NCBI GenBank assembly: GCA_027563935.2
Contig: JANVAS020000239.1
Coordinates: 5,084,001 to 5,148,000 of the forward strand
Direction of reading: 5' to 3'
From: Costus lasius
Lineage: Eukaryota; Streptophyta; Magnoliopsida; Zingiberales; Costaceae
DNA length: 64,000 bases
The notes beneath the pieces were generated by a model. It was not told the origin of the DNA and did not search any database. It saw only the letters and a list, made by a program, of their open reading frames with translations. How positions within the stretch are numbered: position 1 is the first letter of the stretch; each line of letters begins with the position of its first letter. The translations under genes were made by a program, and so were the position numbers. Positions 53,681-64,000 of this stretch are shown piece by piece.

Positions 53681-56677
53681 TGTAACGACCCTCAAAATCA
53701 CTCCCCACACGCATACAGGTAAAAATACGGGGTTTTAAAAATTTTTACTCTTCCATTAAAACATAAGAAGAAAGCGGCATCGAAGGACATTACTACGGAA
53801 CTGAAAACCGCACAGAACTGAGTAGGATCGATTACTAGGAAATAGAAATCCGGAAATCCAAAAAAAATCCGGCAGCAAGTATACTAAATTTACTGCTGCA
53901 CAGACTCACATATCCCGGAACAAAACAGATATCCACACTACACATATGTGGAGAACACAAATTTCAGAAATATTGCAGAAACTGATATTCAGATACCAAA
54001 TACAACAAAATCTTGGTCACACACCTCAAAGTATTCCGACTACAATAAATCTCAAATCGGACATTTCAGAATAATAACGATTTCAATTCTCATGAATCCA
54101 AAACTCGTATCCAACAATTAAAACGAGACAACTATAACATAATATAATATCCTGAAAACAGGCATAAGCCCTTAGGAGATAAAACGTGTCATATAATTAA
54201 GTTAGGCACGCAGGCCTGATAGATCTTTAGAAGACAACTCCTAGAAATTATGTAAAACATTAGCATCATAACAAATCTTAGAAATCAAAGCTGTAGCAAT
54301 CACTGTCCTGATGTCTCACCTGAAAATATTAAAACAACGGGGGTGAGCTAAAAAGCTCAGTGAGTAAAAGACACTAAAAGCCATCCATGGTACACATCAA
54401 AAAAATATCAGAAACATGCTTGCAGATAAAACACTTAACATGCACACTTATATCAGAAACAAAACATAATAAAATACCATATCAGAAGCAAAACATAATC
54501 AATTACAGACAATTATAACTAATCACACCGCCCAACACACCTATACTACAGAACTACAGAAAATCGGAGCTGACAGACAGATCGAAACAGAACTACAGAA
54601 AATCAGAACTGACAGACAGACCGAAACAGAACTACAGAAAATCGGAACTGACAGACAGAAAGTCAGAATTTTTCAGAATCCAAACGGATAGTCTACATCG
54701 GAAACAGAAAGGCCACAGAAGGCCTGAAGACCACAGAAGGTCTGATGACCACAGAAGGTCTGACCCCACCTCTGCCGAGGACGAGACATGCATGCATATC
54801 AGAAAACAGAATGGTAGAGGAGGTATCAGTGGGTGGCCCCCGTCTTGTCAGGACGTGGCACTCTGGCCTCCAATACCCAGAACAAAATGGTAGAGGAGGT
54901 ATCAGTGGGTGGCCCCCGTCTTGTCAGGACGTGGCACTCTGGCCTCCAATACCCAGAACAGAACAGAAATAGTGGAGGGAGAACGGAAGGTGAGACCAGC
55001 TCACATCTACCCTTCACTAGTGTCTCATGGGTCGTAGTAGACTATCAGCACCATTACAGCGCCACAGAAGGAGGATAAGGACACGGAAGAGTGCTACACT
55101 AGGGCATAATTTTTACAGAGCAGATCATGCTGAAACGGAGGAGTAGGACTAACCACCATTCAAATCTCACATCATGCCCAAAGTGTCTCACAAACCAGAA
55201 AATGACACACCCCAATATGCAGTCCTTAACAAAATTACAATTTGCAGAAAATAAAAGCTGAACATTTTCCATAATTTTTACCATCAACCAGAAGTAATAT
55301 ATGAGTGGATTCCTTAGATTTCATACAACTATCCTTAATTCAGGTCAAACCATTCTATGTTCTCACAAAGGTTATAACACATTCAAAGTTTTAGAAATTC
55401 ACTACATATGTACAGAACAGAAATTATTCGCGTAACAAACAATTAAACAGATGTTTCAAAAAAACAGATTAATATATCATACTTGCAACAGATGTTTCAG
55501 ACCGAGTAAGAAATCTAAAATAGGAAATATGATATTCACAATGAATCTGTTTGGACCTACTTTCCAATAGAACTGAATCCATCGGATTTGGAGTTATAAC
55601 CGGGGATGTATGGGTGTTCGAACATAGAAAGGTCGGGATTTCAGAATTCCAGAAAACAGATTCGTACATCAGAATTGCGACACAAATTTCAGATCCAATA
55701 ACTAACAGAAAATAGGCGATATGGTAATAAAAATGAATCCCTTCGAGTCTACTTTCTAATAAAACTGATTTGGCAAGATTTCGAGCTATACCTAGGGAGA
55801 TATGATGGTTCGAACACATAAAGGTCGAAATCCAGATTTCCAGAAAACTGATTTTGTACAGCTAGATTGCAATACAGATTGAAATACGAATACAGCTCGG
55901 ATATGGTTGATATCATATTCAAATTAAAGCCGAATGTATCTAGTTTCATACAAAATTTATTTCGTGCAATTTGGATCTATAGGCCATGAGATATTGGGGT
56001 TATAGTACACAAAGGTCAGATTAGCGAATGCAGATTTCAGCAGAACAGGATTTTAAAACCCTATAAATATTTGAATTCAACCCCATACGGATAATCATTG
56101 CAATTAACGAATTTTAATTGAATGATAATCTACAATTTAGCGGATTAGACTCCTTAGGATCGAATTACTCACTGAAAAATCGTCCACAGAGAAAAACGCC
56201 AAGACAGAGGATCACCAGGAAGTTCGTCCACCACCAGTCTGCCACCACCAGCGTCAGAAAATTCCAAGAGGCGCCAAGCACAGTGAGGGCGACAACCAAG
56301 GCGGCTAGGGCAGAAAACAAACAAAAGTCGTGAGGGAGAGGAGCCCTCACGCAAATTCCCTTTTTTTTCCACCCCAAACAGATCCAAGATCCAATAACCC
56401 AGTAAACTTAAGTGAAAAATCGGTTTTATGGGCTTACCTGGGCTTAACCACCCTGCGCCACTCCAATTACATCAGAATATGCGCCACCATGGTGGAAGAA
56501 ATTCCAGGAGCAAAGAATCAAGGTTGAGGGTTCAAATCCCCAACCAAAATAATTATTTTTGCCCTGTAGGAAAAAAATTCCTACACTTAGGTAAAAATCC
56601 CAAAATTTTAACAGATAAAAATACAGAACAAAATTTCTAACCTTAAATCATAATTCAGAAAAATCGAGGGCGTTACA
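53681..56677 (-). mobile_element. Family-B solo LTR (2997 bp) inside element C
   Basis: TGTAACGACC to GGGCGTTACA on the forward strand, flanked by TSD GGATG (53676-53680 and 56678-56682). It matches the B LTRs with many differences and several indels, carries only two 76-bp units (54808-54960), and keeps the GAGCTAAAAAGCTC block (near 54345). It is older than element B. No internal region remains. Confidence 0.95.
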
Positions 56678-56682
56678 GGATG

Positions 56683-58781
56683 GCTGTCCGCAGGAGTCAC
56701 GGGGTATGACTTTCATCGCTAGGTGACCCGAGGAACATTCTCTGGAAAACTGTCCGTAGGATTCACCGGGCATGACTTTCATCGCTGGGTGACCCGAGGA
56801 ACATTCTGTGGAATTTCTGACTTGTGCATGTGGTGCCACTTCTGATTCCGAAATCTCGTCGGGGAGTCGCCCGCAGGAGTCACGGGGTGTGACTTTCGTC
56901 ACTCGGTACCTCGAGGAACTTTCTGTGGAAAAGCTTTGGGGCACCATTGGGGCTAGATCTTCCCCTTCTTTCATGTCGCATTCTCCTGCATCAGCTTTCG
57001 CTGCGTGCTCTGAGGAGTTCTCCTCCGGAGAACTAGGGGGTAGAGGCTCATTAGGGTCCGATGGTGCCTCCAAAGGATCGTAGAAAGGAAGTAGGTCCGC
57101 CACGTTGAAGACGGGATGGATGCCCATGTCCTCAGGTAGGTCTAGCACATAGGCGTTGGAGCCGATCCGCGGTAGCACCGCATAAGGTCCCATGTATCGT
57201 GGTTGAAGCTTAAAATGTGCTCGGTGGGAAATAAGCTCGGGGTGGATGTACACCCTTACCAGCTCACATACAGAAATGTGTTGTGGCCTACAGTGCACGT
57301 TGGCCCGCATAGCATTACGAGTATTGCCCAAAAAGATTCGATGGCGAACTTCCTCATGCAAGCTAGCTACTTGCTGAGCAAAAGAGTATGCATGCTCAGA
57401 AAGATGGGACTCCATGGGCAGGTCATGGAAGTCAATGGGTTTACGTGGCTGACGGCCGGAAACCACTTGGAAGGGACTAAGACCCATAGACCTATTGGCT
57501 GCACTATTATATGTGAATTCTGCCATTGGAAGGATGGCGTCCCAAGACCTCGGGTGATCGCCAATGAGGCACCGGAGCAAGTTGCCTAAACTACGGTTAA
57601 TGACTTCGGTTTGACCGTCGATTTGAGGGTGGTAAGCTGTGGAGAGCTTCAGAATGGTGCCCTTGAGGGCCCAAAGTGAGTGCCAGAAGTGGCTCACAAA
57701 GCGCGTGTCACGATCAGACACGATGGACTTGGGGAGGCCATGGAGACGGACAATCTCTTTGAAGAAGAGGTGTGCGACGTGGGACGCATCCGCTGTCCGT
57801 GAACAGGGGATAAAGTGGGCCATCTTCGAGAACCAATCTACAACCACGTAGATGGAATCGAAGCGCGAGGCAGTGCAGGGTAGCCCTAGGATAAAGTCCA
57901 TGCTAAGTTCATTCCTGGGACTGTCAGCAACCGGCAACAGAGTGTAAAGGCCGGTGTTCGCGGGGCGAGGTTTAGCCAATTGGCATGTGCCACAATGGCG
58001 CACAATATGCTCAATGTCCCGGCAGAGAGAGGGCCAAAAGAAGCGTTCCTCCGCCATCTCAAGGGGTTGGTCGCAACCGTGATGGCCGGCGACACCACCC
58101 GCGTGTAGCTCGAGCAAAAGATGATCTCGAAGCGATGAGCAGCGGTTCCCCAAGAAAAGATAACCTTCGCACAATTGGTAGGGAGACTCGGGGTCGGGGG
58201 ATTCAGTCAAGGCGGCGTGGATGGCACCGAAGTTGGAGCACGTGGCGTACTCCTCCTTGATGTGGTCAAAGGTGTTGACGCGGGTGCGCATCACACACAG
58301 AAGGGTGCGGGCACGACTCAGAGCGTCCGCGATGACATTCTCCTTACTCGCCTTGTGATTAATCACAAAGGAGTACTGTTGCAAGTACTCGACCCACTTG
58401 GCATGGCGGGCACCCAATTTCTTCTAGGCACTAAGGAAGGACAAGGCTTGATGGTCGCTGTACAAGAAAAACTCACGGTGGAGGAGGTAGTGCCTCCACT
58501 GACGAAGCGACTAAACGATGGCATAAAACTCCTTGTTGTAGGTCGAATAACGCTGCCGGACAGCGTTCAATTTCTCACTAACGAAGGCGACAGGGTGGCC
58601 TTCTTGGCTATGGGTACCTCCAATCCCAGTACCGGAGGCGTCACAAGCAACCTCAAAGACTTTGGAGAAGTCTGGGAGGCGCAACACAGGTGCGGTCGTG
58701 GTGGCATCCCTAAGGCCGTCGAAGGCATGTTGAGTGGCTATGGTCCTCTCAAAGTCGTCCTTGGATAGACGTTGGGTCAGT
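56683..58781 (-). pseudogene. RNase H and integrase of element C
   Basis: Reading on the reverse strand from about 58781: end of RT, RNase H (RLPDFSKVFEVACDASG, SDHQALSFL) with TAG at 58511-58513 and 58424-58426, both where CAG is expected. Then an open frame of about 590 codons from 58417: the end of RNase H (NVIADALSR), the integrase HHCC region (H..GGVAGHHG, CGTCQLAK), core with DFILGLP, VVVDWFSKMAHF, IVSDRDTRF and GQTEVINRSLGNLLR, and a GPY region. The C-terminal tail holds three imperfect repeats of about 20 residues (ECSSGHPAMKVMP-like) coded at 56690-56930. The tail is cut by the solo LTR; the last nine codons before the present stop come from the LTR. Confidence 0.88.
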
Positions 58782-60326
58782 GATAGGTTTCTGCAAGTGC
58801 ACAGAATTATCGAAGTAATAAAGAAAGATATTGAACCACATAGACCTTATTGTTAAGTACCAAATAACTGCTTTCTTGCTAGTAAAGCAATTCGAATATG
58901 ATGCAATAATCAACAGAAAGAGTGTAAAGTAAATCAGAGAGATAAATATGGGACTAGGGTTTCATCCACCTTGATTTTAATGAATAGATATAAATAAAAG
59001 GTCGTCAGTCTAATTTTATCATGATAAAGACTTAATTTACTTCATAAAGGGATCATCTCACTTTCATGCAGACAATCATGCAGGGATCAATCCTCGCTTT
59101 CGCTCAAGATTTACCCCAACGCTAAAGATAAGTAAATCATCAATCAAAGAATTCAAAGATCACTTTTGTGCATCTGAATTCTAAGTTGATTGGCTCAAGT
59201 GGAATCTCAAGGATCACTTTCGTGCATCTGAGAGTTAACACAAGTTCTACTTATGATTCTCCAACGTTCCGATCCTCACTTTCATGCAATATCTCCACAT
59301 TTGACAACTTGACTCTATCCTAGATTCATATTATTAAATCATGACAATAAGATCAGTAAAATCAAATAATTAAGAACAAACCTAATTTCTTACGGAAAGC
59401 TCCTAACATGCAATTCTAGGGTTCCAAGTTCTCAAGCAAGTCACCTTTCGGTCCTTATTGCGAGAACTCTAAACATGAATAATAACATCAATCTATGGAG
59501 AATCAAAGACAAGACATTCACATAAGTAGAATTATCATGGCAAAATTATCTTGGCGAAATAAAAAGTATCTAATCATTAGAAATCAAAGAGATTACACCC
59601 CATGTCCCAAAATATGTTTAAGCAAGCATGGAAAAAGAAATACAATCAACCATAATTTCAAAGTGGAAGAAAATGAAGAAGAAGAAGAAAACAACTTCAC
59701 AACACGGTTGTAATATGAATTACAGCCATATTTTCCGTGATGAACAGTGCTGTCACAGCTGTTTCGTTGATTTCTCCTCCACCTGAACTCCTTTTGATCT
59801 GAAACTTCTGTGATGTCTTTCTCTCCTCCAGGTGAAGCTTATGCATGAAAATCGTGGCCTAATGTGCCCTCTATGCCTCTCGGTGTGAGGCCAAACCCTA
59901 AACACCTCTCTCTCGATTTCTCCCCCAATACTGGATAAATATTGGGGCTTCCACTTCGTGCGTCTTCTCCTATTAACGCCGCATTTGCAGTAACTTTTGG
60001 ATCTCAATTTGGAGCTCTAGATCAAAGCTTATGGTCCACACAATTTTTATCCTAAAAAACTCACGCACGTATAAAATACGGTACCATAATTTAAAGTATG
60101 GTAGTGCCGTATTTTCTATGCAGTTTTCGAATCAAAATTTGCCCAAAATATGGTACCATAAAATATTTTATGGCCGTGCCGTAATTTTAGAAATTTATTC
60201 TGTTCTGAAGTGTCTGGAAAATACGGCCCGTGTAATTCTTTACGGCAGTGCCATAAAATCACAAAATCTTATGTTCCAAAAATCCACCAAATTACGGCAG
60301 TGCTCTTGATTTTACGGTAGCGTACG
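58782..60326 (+). repeat. Unidentified repeat R1, better-preserved copy
   Basis: Begins taggtttctgcaagtgcac next to truncated element C. Shares with 49200-49750 (inverted) a series including gactagggtttcatc and several gatc-act-ttcgtgca words (59040-59300). It ends in an AT-rich hairpin array (60071-60326) cut by the LTR of G. No coding frame above about 90 codons and no known domain. Confidence 0.6.
60075..60320 (+). repeat. Hairpin array in R1 (AATACGG type)
   Basis: The first hairpin (60075-60113) pairs AATACGG+TACCATA with TATGGTA+CCGTATT, a 14-bp stem with a 3-base bulge. The second contains the perfect 18-base palindrome CCATAAAATATTTTATGG (60156-60173). Two weaker units near 60224-60260 and 60290-60320 repeat TACGGCAGTGCC and TACGGTAGCG words. 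Confidence 0.7.
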
Positions 60327-62274
60327 TGTTGGGAAACCCCGGGGACATTTTACAATTTTCAGAGTTATGGACATACATTTTTCGCAGCGGAAGAATGTCC
60401 CCGAAACAGGCCAGTCCCAAAAACCCAGTGAAGATCGCATGCAAGGGAGTCGACACGATGAGTTAGGAAATACCTTAAGAGCAATGTAGAGCGATGTCGA
60501 TGAAGGCGCCCAAGTGTTCGCCCTCTGCAGTCTCGCACACACGGATCTCTTGAGTTCTCTTCTTCCATGCCTGGTGCTAGCCTCGGGAAGAAGATCCAAG
60601 CCTTAGGGAGATGTTTTACTTCTCTTGCGCCACTCAGAGAAAAGATGCGCCAAGTGAAGAAGGAAAACCGCCCAAGCCGCCAAGCCCTAGATCTCCTTGC
60701 GCCAAGAGGAAAGGAGGAAGAGGCTTGCGGTTATGGAAGATGCGCCCTTGCTCCAAGCACTCGCCCCTCTCCTTGTGTTCACGCCTTCAAGGATTAATTT
60801 CTCACAAGAGGGGGTGACTAGGGTCATATTTATAGGGCAAGAGGCGGTTAGGGTAATGGCTAGGATCATGACAAGTGTAGGGCTAGGATGAGGAGGTTTG
60901 AGATAAGGAAAGTCTCCAAGACATTTCCATAATTCTCATTCAACCTTACCTTTTGTTCCCACGCCTTTCCTTGTGCGCCAAGGCCTTGCCTTGCGCCTCA
61001 AGCAATACCATAGAGGCATGCATTCCATCCTAGGAAGAGAGGGGGAGGCGCCCTTTACTTCCATAATGAAGCAAAGGCGCCAACATGACCCCATTATGCC
61101 CCTAGGCGCCTAATGGTTCATGTTTCTCCCCATTATACCCTTTTAGCCTCTCATCTCTTCATGAGAACTTGTTATTGGGCCTCATTGGATAATGAGCTAG
61201 CCCAAACATCATTGCATAGGTTGATTAAGCACTTGGATCCAATCCAATGCAACCCTAATCCAAATGTGACCAACCATGGTCAAATACGGGTCAACCTGCC
61301 AAAAATGAAGTTTGGCTCCAATAACATTCTTCCATCTCATCAGGCCCATTGGCGCTGATGAAATCTCCCAATTAGATCCGAGTTATCCAATAACTCGATC
61401 ATAAGGCTTCCCGATCAATATGAGAACTCAAGTATCAAGGTGTGCGACCCTGTAGGTTCCTCTGACACTGGCAGTGCTGACAAAAGGTCATCACAAGCAG
61501 TGAGTGGCACCTAGCAGTGCATTGCTGCTACCCAGGTCGTTGGAATGGATATCGTCATCGACATCCCCATCATCGCAACTAGGTACAGATGCATTACAGT
61601 CTCTTTGCCGTACTGATATCCGATTGGACAAGTGTGTCACCACTTGTTTTCATCAAATCAAATGGCTATGACTAAAACAGGTTCTTACCTGGGTATGGCC
61701 ATACACTCTCAGTCATAGAACCATAAAGGAGCTCCATGGATATCATACTTCCTTAGGGAAGGGGCAAATCCTATGTCTGTCCATTGATCTTCGCATATGG
61801 GTCGTGACATGCTCAATAACAACCGTTATGACCTCCCAGCTACGGCAAGGTGTTAGGTTGTATCAAAGCAAGTCCCTAACCATATAGAATGATTAATGAC
61901 CTCAAGTCAAGGGATCAGTGCATCTCCTGTCACTTATGAGGATAACTCATGACACCAAGTCATAGCCTCATAGCGGGTCTATCCAGTATATCCCCAATGA
62001 TATACCCATGTGTCTGCGTTAGCACCACGTGCCTAACCAGCCCACATACCAGTCTCACAAGTACCATAGCTGTCCCATATCCACTAAGGTACATCGACTT
62101 GGGATTATAATTCGAGCACAGATCCAATCTGTCTCCAGGGACATTATCATGTAAGTACACAATCGCAGGTGTAGTCAAACAATGATAACGACAATGCCAG
62201 AATGATATATAAATATCAGTGTCAAGTAGTACATAAGTTGACCAAAACTAGGTCCTAGGGCATATACACCAACA
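60327..62274 (-). mobile_element. Copia-G 3' LTR (1948 bp, family 2)
   Basis: TGTTGGGAAACCCC to ATACACCAACA on the forward strand; TATA-like TATAAATA at 60827-60834 (reverse). The bases GTACG (60322-60326) are the expected TSD copy; its partner lies outside the window. Around 61470 it carries the uninterrupted sequence into which element A inserted in the other copy. Confidence 0.9.
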
Positions 62275-62289
62275 ATCTCCCACTTGCAC
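62275..62289 (-). other. Polypurine tract of copia G
   Basis: ATCTCCCACTTGCAC on the forward strand is GTGCAAGTGGGAGAT on the element strand, directly inside the LTR. Confidence 0.88.
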
Positions 62290-62295
62290 TAAGAC

Positions 62296-63490
62296 CTAGA
62301 AGTTGAGGAATCTCAACCCCATATCTCTAGCATGACCATCATGCTTCTGCTGCGCCAAAGCCTTGGTCAATGGGTCTACCAGATTGTTCTCTGTGTCTAC
62401 TCTGCTAATCTTGACATCACCTCTGTCAATGATCTCTCTGATCAGGTGAAATCTTCTGAGTATGTGTTTGGATCTTTGATGAGACTGTGGTTCCTTGGCT
62501 TGTGCAATTGCTCCATTGTTGTCACAGTAGAGTTCAATGGGATCCATTGCACTAGGTACCACTTGAAGATCACATAAGAACTTCCTTATCCAAACAGCTT
62601 CCTTGGCTGCCTCAGAAGCAGCCACATACTCAGCTTCGGTTGTAGAATCTGCTATGGTGGATTGCTTGAAGCTTTTCCAACATACAACGCCTCAATTTAT
62701 CTTGAACACATAGCCGGCCTGTGATCTAAAGTCATCAGGGTCAGACTGGAACGATGCGTTAGTATAGCCCTGCATACTGAGCTCTTCCTGTCCCCCATAG
62801 ACCAAGAACAAATCCTTAGTTCTTCTCAGATACTTTAGGATGTTCTTCACAGCCACCCAGTGCTGTAGACCTGGATTGGATTGGTATCGGCTGGTAATGC
62901 TCACAGCATATGCCACATCTGGTCTAGTACATAACATTGCATACATGATCGATCCTACTGCCGAAGCATAAGGAATTCGACTCATGTCATCCCTCTCAGC
63001 CTGTGTTGTAGGACACTGGCTCTTTGAGAGAGTAAGGCCATGTCTCACTGGAAGGTATCCTTTCTTGGATTGCTCCATGTAGAACTTCTCCAGTACATTA
63101 TCAATGTAAGTACTTTGACTAAGGGCCAAGAGCCTCTTGGATCTATCCCGGTAGATCCTCACGCCTAGAATATAGGCGGCCTCCCCTAAGTCTTTCATCT
63201 CGAAACACTTCCCCAACCATCTCTTCACAGCTTGAAGACTAGGGATGTCGTTTCCGATGAGCAGTATGTCATCAACATACAAGACTAGAAAAATTACCAA
63301 GCTCCCACTGAATTTTCTGTATACACAGGCGTCATCTTCGCTTTTGATAAAGCCATAATCTCTCACGGCCTCATCAAATCGAAGATTCCAACTTTGAGAT
63401 GCTTGCTTTAATCCATAGATGGACCTCTTTAGCCTGCAGACCTTATTAGCCTCTGCAGGATGGATGAAGCCATCAGGTTGTGTCATATAC
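62296..63490 (-). pseudogene. Ty1-copia RT (C-terminal) and RNase H of copia G
   Basis: The reverse strand reads YMTQPDGFIHP, then KRSIYGLKQASQSWNLRFDEA, YVDDILLIGNDI and the rest of RT, RNase H with YTNASFQSD (the usual YTDAS has D to N), then one in-frame TGA (about 62690) where copia 1 has GGA, then SKQSTIADSTTEAEYVAAS, YCDNNGAIAQAKEP and the end at 62296. The D to N change affects the RNase H catalytic aspartate. Coding is cut at 63490 by another sequence, so gag, protease, integrase and early RT are not in the window. It is closely related to copia 1 in protein but has a family-2 LTR. Confidence 0.88.
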
Positions 63491-64000
63491 TGATGGGGGG
63501 GCCAAACATGCAACATTCAAACAACGCGCTTCGAAAACATTTTGATAAATAGGTATAGCTTAGTAAACCCCTTAAGCTATCGTAGTTCGAAATTAGTTTG
63601 TTTTGGTAGATAATAGGGAAACCGAAACTAATCAACAAGAGCAACCTAGCATGCGCTTCTAGATAAGATGGAACTTTTGAACAAACTTAAACATGCGGTT
63701 CTATAGCCTCAAATAGACCTAACATGCGGTTCTACCATAAGCCATAAAGCTACTCTAAGGGAGGAACTCACCTTGCACCCTTTGAGAATAGAAAGGGTGT
63801 CCTTCCCGTTCTTCACCGGTCCAATGGTGGAATCTCACGAAGTAGGGCCCTATGAGCTTACACACATGTCATTGCAGCATCCCACACATGCGTGGGTGAA
63901 TTTGAAAATAATATTAAGAGGCCAATACACAAGACAATCAAGGGGGAGGCTAGACTCCAAATTCCCTTGTTAACATAGTTTAGACTATCTAGGCTTAGGG
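63491..64000. mobile_element. Edge of an unidentified element inserted in copia G
   Basis: Copia G coding stops exactly at 63490 and TGATGGGGGGGCC begins, a plausible LTR start. The sequence holds repeated words around CATGCGGTTCTA (near 63693 and 63723; variant CATGCGCTTCTAG near 63651) and no coding frame of interest. The preceding TATAC would be the TSD copy. Type and orientation cannot be fixed without the other end. Confidence 0.45.

Larger units (their letters stand above)
52539..58781 (-). mobile_element. Ty3 element C, reverse strand, 5'-truncated
   Basis: 3' LTR at 52539-53266, end of the polyprotein at 53267-53680, a family-B solo LTR at 53681-56677, and the polyprotein upstream at 56683-58781. 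The gag, protease, most of RT, PBS and 5' LTR are missing; the remaining coding sequence stops against repeat R1. The integrase wording (VVVDWFSKMAHFIPC, LHGLPKSIVSDRD) and the RNase H wording suggest a chromovirus other than Tekay, perhaps CRM or Galadriel-like; I did not see a clear chromodomain. Confidence 0.8.

Noticed and set aside
58175..58768. 197-codon forward frame
   Set aside because: Antisense shadow of the RNase H and RT region of element C, whose reverse-strand translation has clear motifs.

Overview
The window looks like a slice of a large plant nuclear genome made almost entirely of nested LTR retrotransposons. I see no host gene, rRNA, functional tRNA or CRISPR. The plant assignment rests on Ty3 elements with chromodomains and 2.7-3.5 kb LTRs (Tekay/Del-like), Ty1-copia elements primed by initiator tRNA-Met, 5-bp target-site duplications (TSDs), and stop codons that look like decay of methylated CAG/CTG sites. 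The species cannot be named from this sequence. || Layout. 1-4451: two Tekay-type LTR pieces in tandem, apparently inserted in a copia LTR. 4452-18104: a rearranged copia complex (family 1): an inverted LTR plus 3' tail, a forward internal region with 3' LTR, a second LTR after only 66 bp, then a reverse-strand element with gag, leader, PBS and 5' LTR. 18105-18199 and 40774-41907: one copia LTR (family 2) split by Tekay element A (18200-40768, TSD CTGCC). Element A holds a family-1 solo LTR in its 5' LTR (20572-22274, TSD GCGAT) and a whole reverse-strand Tekay element B in its integrase (26155-36872, TSD TTGTC). 41908-48245: decayed copia H with 3' LTR. 48246-49750: rearranged copy of an unidentified repeat (R1). 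49751-52538: copia D. 52539-58781: reverse-strand Ty3 element C, with a solo LTR of family B in its last codons (53681-56677, TSD GGATG). 58782-60326: better-preserved R1 copy. 60327-63490: reverse-strand copia G. 63491-64000: edge of another element. || No copy seen is autonomous. B has matching 3504-bp LTRs and is young, but lacks the end of RT, all of RNase H and the start of integrase. Copia 1 lacks part of its RT, D part of its protease region. A, C, D and copia 1 carry TAG stops where relatives have CAG or TGG. || Most interesting are non-coding RNA-like structures that the coding annotation does not explain. Three copia leaders share a three-helix domain just upstream of gag whose stems keep pairing while their sequence changes. 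Family-1 LTRs keep a hairpin with a GNRA loop just after the TATA box. Tekay LTRs carry tandem stem-loops near the PBS and, in two different families, the same ~77-bp-period repeat with an ACGTGGC core. R1 copies carry arrays of hairpins whose stem words differ between copies.
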